NCBI GenBank assembly: GCA_910579075.1
Contig: CAJTSV010000116.1
Span: forward strand, 251 to 11,779
DNA length: 11,529 nt
DNA from: an uncultured Eubacterium sp.
Lineage (GTDB): Bacteria; Bacillota; Clostridia; Lachnospirales; Lachnospiraceae
Direction: 5' to 3'
Of this stretch, positions 7,103 through 11,529 are shown in pieces (the stretch's first letter is position 1; every line of letters begins with the position of its first letter). The position numbers and the translations under genes are program-made. The notes below the pieces were generated by a model, which saw nothing but the letters and a program-made list of their open reading frames with translations, was not told the DNA's origin and did not search any database.

Positions 7103-7582
7103 TTACTGCGGATATACAAGGCGTGATTCCTCGATATGGTACAGCACCTCATCCAGATATTTTTTTGCAAGGTAATTCGCCATGCCCAGATTCATGTCCA
7201 GGTAATTCCCGCAGTCCTTCGGGCTTGCCCCCGGCACCTCGCCTTTAAAATCACGGATAAACTCAAACATCGAAACCATCAGTTCCACAATGTCCTTCGA
7301 TTCATAATCCCCGGCCAGCAGCAGGTAAAATCCGGTCCGGCATCCCATCGGCCCGAAATATACCGTTTTGTCCTGATACTGCGGGTGGTTGCGCAGATAT
7401 GTGGCTGCAAGGTGCTCAATGGTATGCATTTCTGCTGTATTCATAACCGGTTCTTCATTCGGGGAAGCCATGCGCAGGTCGAACGTTGTAATGACGCTGT
7501 CTGCGATATGGTCTTTTCTTGAAACATAAACCCCTGGCTGGAGTCTGATATGGTCAATTGTGAAGCTCGCTATTTTTTCCAT
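7103..7582 (-). CDS. luxS: S-ribosylhomocysteine lyase LuxS (AI-2 synthase)
   Basis: A 159-residue cytosolic metalloenzyme that cleaves S-ribosylhomocysteine into homocysteine and DPD, the precursor of the AI-2 signal. The metal ligands H53 and H57 and the catalytic E56 sit in MHTIEHL, C81 in GPMGCRTGFY is the catalytic cysteine, and C124 in KDCGNY is the third metal ligand, so all key residues are present. The start is ATG 7582, eleven bases after AAAGGAG (7594-7600). An in-frame TTG at 7606 was rejected because its codons read through that ribosome site. The gene is first in a luxS-mtnN operon. The 88-nt leader has a small GGCAG/CTGCC hairpin (7608-7631) near the ribosome site. LuxS can serve methyl-cycle detoxification alone; whether AI-2 is used as a signal cannot be read here. 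Confidence 0.97.
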   Translation of the reverse strand: MEKIASFTIDHIRLQPGVYVSRKDHIADSVITTFDLRMASPNEEPVMNTAEMHTIEHLAATYLRNHPQYQDKTVYFGPMGCRTGFYLLLAGDYESKDIVELMVSMFEFIRDFKGEVPGASPKDCGNYLDMNLGMANYLAKKYLDEVLYHIEESRLVYPQ

Positions 7583-7676
7583 CTGATAATCTGCTCCTTT
7601 CTCCAATGGCAGCTTTCCGGATAATACTGCCGCTATCTCGTTTCACGATTTACTGCTGCTTTTTTTGTTCCCCACT

Positions 7677-7705
7677 ACACTAGCGGAATCTGAAGAAAAA
7701 GTCAA
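7677..7705 (-). promoter_or_regulatory. Probable sigma-A promoter of the luxS-mtnN operon
   Basis: On the minus strand TTGACT (7700-7705) and TAGTGT (7677-7682) are separated by 17 bases. The -35 is strong and the -10 weak. The predicted start is near 7670. The -35 box overlaps the last codons of the doubtful small ORF ending at 7702. Confidence 0.55.
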
Positions 7706-7860
7706 GGCGTATTTTGCTTTATAATCCAGATTTCACTAGAAACAAGGCCAGAAATCTGTTCTTGGATTTCCGGCCTTGCAATTTCATCTGTTTTGTTCGT
7801 TGTACTTACTTTTCCAATCGTTGTACGCAGCTTCTGGCTGTTTTTATTTCTTATACTCAT
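7702..7860 (-). CDS. Possible 52-residue small protein after the MFS gene (doubtful)
   Basis: A short ORF with ATG at 7860, 50 nt after the MFS stop; the frame is open upstream to 7962, where it overlaps the MFS gene. The peptide is polar and begins MSIRNKNSQKLRTT, with a C-terminal SGLVSSEIWIIKQ segment. It has no signal peptide, no double-glycine leader site, no cysteine and no match to a peptide family I know. The ribosome site is weak (only AAGAG-like sequence). The ORF contains a 14-bp hairpin that may be the operon's terminator, and its end overlaps the luxS -35 box. It could be a small cassette product or chance. No function is proposed. Confidence 0.28.
   Translation of the reverse strand: MSIRNKNSQKLRTTIGKVSTTNKTDEIARPEIQEQISGLVSSEIWIIKQNTP
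7743..7778 (-). terminator. Long hairpin, probable end of the AraC-GT-MFS transcript
   Basis: Arms 7743-7756 and 7765-7778 form a 14-bp stem with an 8-nt loop. The only non-Watson-Crick position is a G-U wobble when read as minus-strand RNA, while it would be an A-C mismatch as plus-strand RNA, which favours function on the minus strand. The following U-tract is short (TTTCT), so termination may be weak. It lies about 130 nt after the MFS stop. Confidence 0.55.
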
Positions 7861-7910
7861 AGTATTTTTCTCTTGTTGTATCTCTAAACCAGCAGCTAAA
7901 AGATTAATCT

Positions 7911-9164
7911 CTAAGAAATTGAAATTTGGGGAACTATTAATTTCACTACAAGAATGCAGCATACAATAATCATGGCATTCACGGCCTTAAAAATATCAAT
8001 GTCTATCATTCTAAATGAAAGTTTCATTTTCTCAGACCATTCCAGAAATTGTCCCATGATATTTGTAATTAAAAATGTTGCTATATATACAAACATCTGA
8101 TAAAAATTCAAAATTACAAATGAGTCTTCACTTTTTTTGATTGAACCATGCTGTAGTATCGTCATTAACAGATAAACGCTCGACGAAATAATGCCACTTA
8201 AAACAGCATATACGATGACCCATATCGCAGCAAAAAGCACCTGACTATTTCTTGGCAGACTTATTAATGTCATGAGATAAAGGACATATATCAGGCAAAT
8301 ATATGAAAATCCTTTTTTGTAATCCCGGTCTGCCAGACGCCCCATAAAAGGAAGCATTAATGTAGAAGACAGGTTAAAAATTGTAATATATACAGATACG
8401 AGTCTGCTCGAGTATAATAAAGCACTTTTTAAATAAACTACATTAAGGGTCACCCCTGCACACAAAAACACCAAATCTAAAAGCAAAGGCCAGAGTATTT
8501 TTTTATTACTAATAACCTGCTCTTTGATACTCCGCCTGTTTTTCTTCTCCCCCTGATGAGCCGCTTCTCTTGCTTTTCCCATTTTGCATATGGCATAAAA
8601 TTGAATCATCAATCCAGCTAAACAGATGCATAATAATAATTTATATTGCAGTTCTGATAAAGAATCTTTGATAAATAAAGATATCAGAAAAACATATACA
8701 CTGTTTACCGTCATAAAAATAAAACGCATTCTCCCGAAAAAAACACCTCTATCATATACAGTTGTTATTTCACGCATCAAAGGCTGCCAGCATACTCCTA
8801 CTCCAAATTCAACAGCTGTCTGATAAATTACAAGAAGTGCCGAATATCTGCAAACCCCGAGAAAATCCAAAGGCACAAATATAATTGTGGTTACAAAAAG
8901 CATTTTTATAATAATACCAGTTTGAATCGCCGCAACATAATTTTTTCCCCGCATAAAAATAATGACTGGCATTCTGATAATAGAAATCAAAGGTAACAAG
9001 GAAATAATAAAAGTAATATCAAGGGTTCTAAACCGTAAAACATCTGTCAGAAAAAGTACCATAATATCTCCCGTTATCGTATTTGTTATCATTTGGTTAA
9101 CGGAATTGAACAGTACAGCCTGATTTTGACAGTAAGTATTTCCACGTTTTCTTGCTGAATCCAT
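7911..9164 (-). CDS. MFS-type multi-pass membrane transporter
   Basis: A 417-residue very hydrophobic protein with about twelve predicted membrane segments split by a charged central cytosolic loop (around residues 195-215, KMGKAREAAHQGEKKNRR), the standard layout of the major facilitator superfamily. The short loop GRLADRDYKKG near residue 275 resembles the MFS loop motif GxLaDrxgrk at the start of the second half; the first-half version is degenerate. ATG 9164 follows AAGGTG by seven bases. The gene starts 20 nt after the glycosyltransferase stop, so the two are almost certainly co-transcribed. This suggests that the transporter moves the glycosylated product or its sugar precursor, but direction and substrate are unknown. 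Codon use and base composition are more AT-rich than in the luxS side of the window. Confidence 0.82.
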   Translation of the reverse strand: MDSARKRGNTYCQNQAVLFNSVNQMITNTITGDIMVLFLTDVLRFRTLDITFIISLLPLISIIRMPVIIFMRGKNYVAAIQTGIIIKMLFVTTIIFVPLDFLGVCRYSALLVIYQTAVEFGVGVCWQPLMREITTVYDRGVFFGRMRFIFMTVNSVYVFLISLFIKDSLSELQYKLLLCICLAGLMIQFYAICKMGKAREAAHQGEKKNRRSIKEQVISNKKILWPLLLDLVFLCAGVTLNVVYLKSALLYSSRLVSVYITIFNLSSTLMLPFMGRLADRDYKKGFSYICLIYVLYLMTLISLPRNSQVLFAAIWVIVYAVLSGIISSSVYLLMTILQHGSIKKSEDSFVILNFYQMFVYIATFLITNIMGQFLEWSEKMKLSFRMIDIDIFKAVNAMIIVCCILVVKLIVPQISIS

Positions 9165-9184
9165 ATTTATACACCTTAATGTTA

Positions 9185-10006
9185 TTAAATAATTTCGGCA
9201 TGCCTGTCAAGCAGCGCACATATCTCATGCTCCGGGATATCCTGATTCTGCCAGCCATGTCCAAATTCCTGTTCCAGTACTCCATACAGGTTTTTCATAG
9301 GGCCACAGAAATGGATAAAATAACTTCTTTTTATTACTTTTGCTTTCAGCTCATTGCTGTAAAAATGAAAAAGCCCGTTATATTTATAAGAAAGATGCGT
9401 AAATGGAATCTTATTTTCGTAAATCAGCCGGTTCATGGCAGACTGGTCATATAATGCATATGGTTTGAAACAGTGCTCCAGGCCATTGGAACGTGCTGTC
9501 ATTCTGGCAGATTTATGAATCAGAAAAACTCCGCCATTGAAATACCTGTTCTCAAGCCACTCATTGGAAAGATACTTCTGCTCCTCCTGCAAGTACCCCT
9601 TATCCATACGGCGGCTTATAATATTCTCCATTCTGGAATGCAGGCCAAATTCTTTCTGTAATTCAGAATTGTTTCCATAAAAAACAGACCCTTCCGAAAA
9701 CGCCGCAAATGCCACATCCTGATATTCTTTAAAAATATCAGGCGCGTTTCTGACCGGAATCATATCACTGTCTGCGTATAAAATCATATCATATCCGTCA
9801 AAACGTTCCTCAAAAATCTGAAATCTTTCATACGTTGCATGAAGCTTGTATTTTGGAGCATGGATGCAAAGATAGTCTGCCCCGGTATTTTTGGCATATT
9901 GCATGAATTCCTTTTTGGAATCCTCATAAAGCTGCTCAAAATATCCATGCATTTTGTTTTCTTTCATCTTTCCTGGAATATCAGCCTGTACAATCAAGTT
10001 ATTCAT
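9185..10006 (-). CDS. GT8-like glycosyltransferase
   Basis: A 273-residue soluble protein with the features of a GT-A fold sugar transferase, most like family GT8. The metal-binding DXD is D79-S80-D81 in YDMILYADSDMI. NGGVFLI (157-163) and YDQSAMN (186-192) are the acceptor and sugar-site blocks, and YFIHFCGPMKN (229-239) is the typical C-terminal His/Gly metal motif. It would move a sugar from a nucleotide-sugar donor to an unknown acceptor in the cytosol or at the inner membrane face. There is no membrane helix. ATG 10006 follows GGAG by seven bases. It precedes the MFS gene by 20 nt and follows the AraC-type gene by 157 nt of very AT-rich sequence. Whether the acceptor is a glycan, a lipid or a peptide cannot be told. 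Confidence 0.85.
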   Translation of the reverse strand: MNNLIVQADIPGKMKENKMHGYFEQLYEDSKKEFMQYAKNTGADYLCIHAPKYKLHATYERFQIFEERFDGYDMILYADSDMIPVRNAPDIFKEYQDVAFAAFSEGSVFYGNNSELQKEFGLHSRMENIISRRMDKGYLQEEQKYLSNEWLENRYFNGGVFLIHKSARMTARSNGLEHCFKPYALYDQSAMNRLIYENKIPFTHLSYKYNGLFHFYSNELKAKVIKRSYFIHFCGPMKNLYGVLEQEFGHGWQNQDIPEHEICALLDRHAEII

Positions 10007-10080
10007 AGTCTTTCTCCATTCTCATAATAATCTTTCTAAAGTCCGCTCTTATGCGTATTCCTTTTTTCATTTTTTATTGT

Positions 10081-10138
10081 AATATATTGAAGAAGAAGAA
10101 ATCCTTAAATAAAATGTGTTATATAAGGAATATATTGA
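10081..10138. promoter_or_regulatory. Repeat-rich control region between the AraC and GT genes
   Basis: The 157-nt gap holds two copies of AATATATTGA (10081-10090 and 10129-10138, 48 bp apart) and, between them, an inverted repeat TCCTTAAATA (10102-10111) with TATATAAGGA (10120-10129), one mismatch. Paired direct repeats are a common layout for AraC-type binding sites. The inverted repeat could instead be a weak terminator for the regulator gene, since a pyrimidine-rich tract follows on the minus strand. The two readings cannot be separated here. Confidence 0.4.
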
Positions 10139-10163
10139 GATTTTTTCTAAAACAATACATAAT

Positions 10164-11048
10164 TTAGTCTTTTATATGACGATATTTTGTCGGAGAGCAT
10201 CCTTTCATTTTTCGAAATACTTTCGCATAGTAATTGGAATCACTATATCCAACTAAATTAGCAATTTCTGTAATGGAATAAGTTGTATGAACCAGATAAT
10301 CAATGCTTTTCTCAATACGATACTGTGCAATAAATTCAAAAAGAGAAAGATTCATATATTTCTTAAATACCCTGGAACATTCACTTCTACATATATGAAT
10401 GGATTGGGATATTTGTTCCAGTGTCATCGGAGCAGCATAATTTTCTTCTATATATGAAATAATCTTACGAATACGGTCATAATTATTTTTATCAGATTGA
10501 GCTATCATCGATGTGTTTTCATTATTTAGAAATAAAATTCTCCAAAAGTGCGCAAGTCGAGAAAGAATATCTAATTCATATGCTGTTTTTTTTTCAGAAT
10601 CTAATACAATAATGTCTTGCATTATGCAGATAATCTGCGTATGCCACTGGGCTGATAAATTAAAATGTATTGCAGACAAGGAATAATTTTGAATGATAGG
10701 TTTCACATATTTGATGTAAACATTGCTATTGTCATATCCATAAATTAATTTAGGTTCAAAAGTGATAGAAAAATATTCACAATCTTGATTTTCTATCATA
10801 TATCCCGCATGAAGGGTACTACTATTTCCCAAAAGAGCCTGCCCCTGACATATTAAAAAAGATTCATTATTTATCTTATATAGCATCTTCCCCTTTATAA
10901 CTAATGTAAATTCTATCTCAGGATGCCAATGCCATAGAAACGAACCATGTTCATACTGAGACAATTTTTCTCTGCTTACAAGAAATGGAAAATAATAATT
11001 TCCATGTTCTTTTATTTCTTTTTGAAATTCATTCGTTTTTATCTGCAA
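10164..11048 (-). CDS. AraC family transcriptional regulator with cupin sensor domain
   Basis: A 294-residue regulator. Residues about 25-150 form a cupin-type ligand domain (SFLWHWHPEIEFTLVIKGK, with H and E residues typical of this fold). Residues about 190-294 form the AraC/XylS double helix-turn-helix: MTLEQISQSIHICRSECSR in the first, and the signature ITEIANLVGYSDSNYYAKVF with the closing GCSPTKYR in the second. The start is TTG at 11048, eight bases after a strong AGGGAGG (11057-11063); no better ATG exists. Regulators of this type usually sense a small molecule, often a sugar, and activate neighbouring genes. The downstream GT and MFS genes on the same strand are the obvious targets, by read-through or through the repeats in the gap. 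The inducer is unknown. Confidence 0.92.
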   Translation of the reverse strand: MQIKTNEFQKEIKEHGNYYFPFLVSREKLSQYEHGSFLWHWHPEIEFTLVIKGKMLYKINNESFLICQGQALLGNSSTLHAGYMIENQDCEYFSITFEPKLIYGYDNSNVYIKYVKPIIQNYSLSAIHFNLSAQWHTQIICIMQDIIVLDSEKKTAYELDILSRLAHFWRILFLNNENTSMIAQSDKNNYDRIRKIISYIEENYAAPMTLEQISQSIHICRSECSRVFKKYMNLSLFEFIAQYRIEKSIDYLVHTTYSITEIANLVGYSDSNYYAKVFRKMKGCSPTKYRHIKD

Positions 11049-11074
11049 ATCAATTACCTCCCTGTAAAAAATAT

Positions 11075-11102
11075 AAATATTCCCTATAAAATCAGAATAT
11101 TT
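11075..11102. promoter_or_regulatory. Inverted repeat upstream of the AraC-type gene
   Basis: AAATATTC (11075-11082) and GAATATTT (11095-11102) form perfect 8-bp arms with a 12-bp spacer, so the half-site centres are 20 bp apart, about two helical turns. It lies just upstream of the ribosome site, where an operator for autoregulation could sit. In such AT-rich sequence chance is possible. Confidence 0.35.
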
Positions 11103-11172
11103 TTCGTACTGGACATTCCGTTTTGCTCAAATTTACAACATAATATTCATTAATCGTCCAACACCGCCTGCT

Positions 11173-11529
11173 TTATTTATTGATAAGCCCCGCATACATG
11201 GAGCGCTGCTTTTCCGGAATTTCCAGGACTTCCATTGCCTGTTCCGCCGGCAGCTTCAGGTTCTCCATAATCCGCCTGATTGCAAAGGCTTTCGTTTCCT
11301 GCTCTTTTACAGCTTCTGCAATGCTTATTTTTTTATCAATATCATCCTTAAAAATATCCATCCATGTAACTGCCATATCCCTGTCCCTCCTTATTCTTTC
11401 CACCACGTCCGGGTTCTTTTTCGCGATAAGGTCCAGCAGCACGCGGTAATGCTGCCTCATGGCATAATCCGCTTCCCCCGCGCTCCTGCTGATGACCTGC
11501 CCCACATCCTGTTCCCGCGCACAGTCCGT
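11173..11529 (-). CDS. C-terminal part of a possible PD-(D/E)XK (Rpn-type) transposase/nuclease protein, 5' end outside window
   Basis: The frame is open to the window edge, so the gene begins beyond base 11529; the GTG at 11505 is an internal codon. The 118 visible residues have no catalytic PD-(D/E)XK motif, which would lie in the missing part. The charged helical tail with AVKEQETKAFAIRRIMENLK, then LPAEQAMEVLEIPEKQRSMY, resembles the C-terminus of the PD-(D/E)XK nuclease family transposases common in Lachnospiraceae. The resemblance is by pattern memory and is modest; an unrelated hypothetical protein is possible. It is GC-richer than the neighbouring AraC-type gene, so the AT-rich block ends in the gap between them. 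No inverted repeats or target duplication were found at the visible end. Confidence 0.45.
   Translation of the reverse strand, partial: TDCAREQDVGQVISRSAGEADYAMRQHYRVLLDLIAKKNPDVVERIRRDRDMAVTWMDIFKDDIDKKISIAEAVKEQETKAFAIRRIMENLKLPAEQAMEVLEIPEKQRSMYAGLINK

Noticed and set aside
7583..7606. TTG start of luxS at 7606
   Set aside because: The extra codons are the ribosome site of ATG 7582, and the extension is not part of the LuxS fold.
7702..7860. RiPP or bacteriocin cluster made of the small ORF and the MFS/GT genes
   Set aside because: No radical SAM, YcaO, LanM, lasso or protease gene, no cysteine and no leader cleavage motif in the peptide. Kept only as an open question.

Overview
The window looks like the chromosome of an anaerobic, low-to-mid-GC Gram-positive of the class Clostridia, most likely a Lachnospiraceae-type gut bacterium. 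The reasons are a SigI/RsgI pair, a CoA-transferase very close to the gut butyryl-CoA:acetate CoA-transferases, strong AGGAGG-type ribosome sites with some TTG/GTG starts, and many simple hairpin plus U-tract terminators. No species call is made. No rRNA, tRNA, CRISPR array or complete insertion sequence was seen.

Left part (1-2370, + strand): the 3' part of sigI, then rsgI. They form a transmembrane signalling pair. RsgI has an Asn-Pro autoproteolysis motif and a roughly 250-residue Ser/Asp/Pro/Gly-rich, apparently disordered outer tail instead of a carbohydrate-binding domain. A perfect 16-bp bidirectional terminator separates this operon from the convergent gene that follows.

Middle part (2389-7582, all - strand): an acetate/butyrate-type CoA-transferase with a close match to a Rex (NADH/NAD+ sensor) operator in its promoter; an uncharacterised 214-residue protein whose upstream region carries a close match to a sigma-28 (SigD/FliA) promoter, suggesting a motility-regulon gene; a MATE efflux transporter; and a luxS-mtnN operon that recycles S-adenosylhomocysteine and makes the AI-2 precursor. 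Each of these units has its own terminator or promoter.

Right part (about 7700-11160, all - strand): a visibly AT-rich block between GC-richer flanks. In transcription order it holds an AraC-type regulator with a cupin sensor domain, a GT8-like glycosyltransferase, an MFS-type transporter 20 nt behind it, and possibly a 52-codon small ORF that overlaps a long hairpin. This looks like an acquired accessory cassette of unknown substrate. It is the best candidate here for an undescribed system. The window ends in the 3' part of a gene resembling the tail of the PD-(D/E)XK (Rpn-type) transposase/nuclease family.

The longest stretch without a well-supported gene is 7583-7910. It contains the luxS leader and promoter, the long hairpin and the doubtful small ORF.
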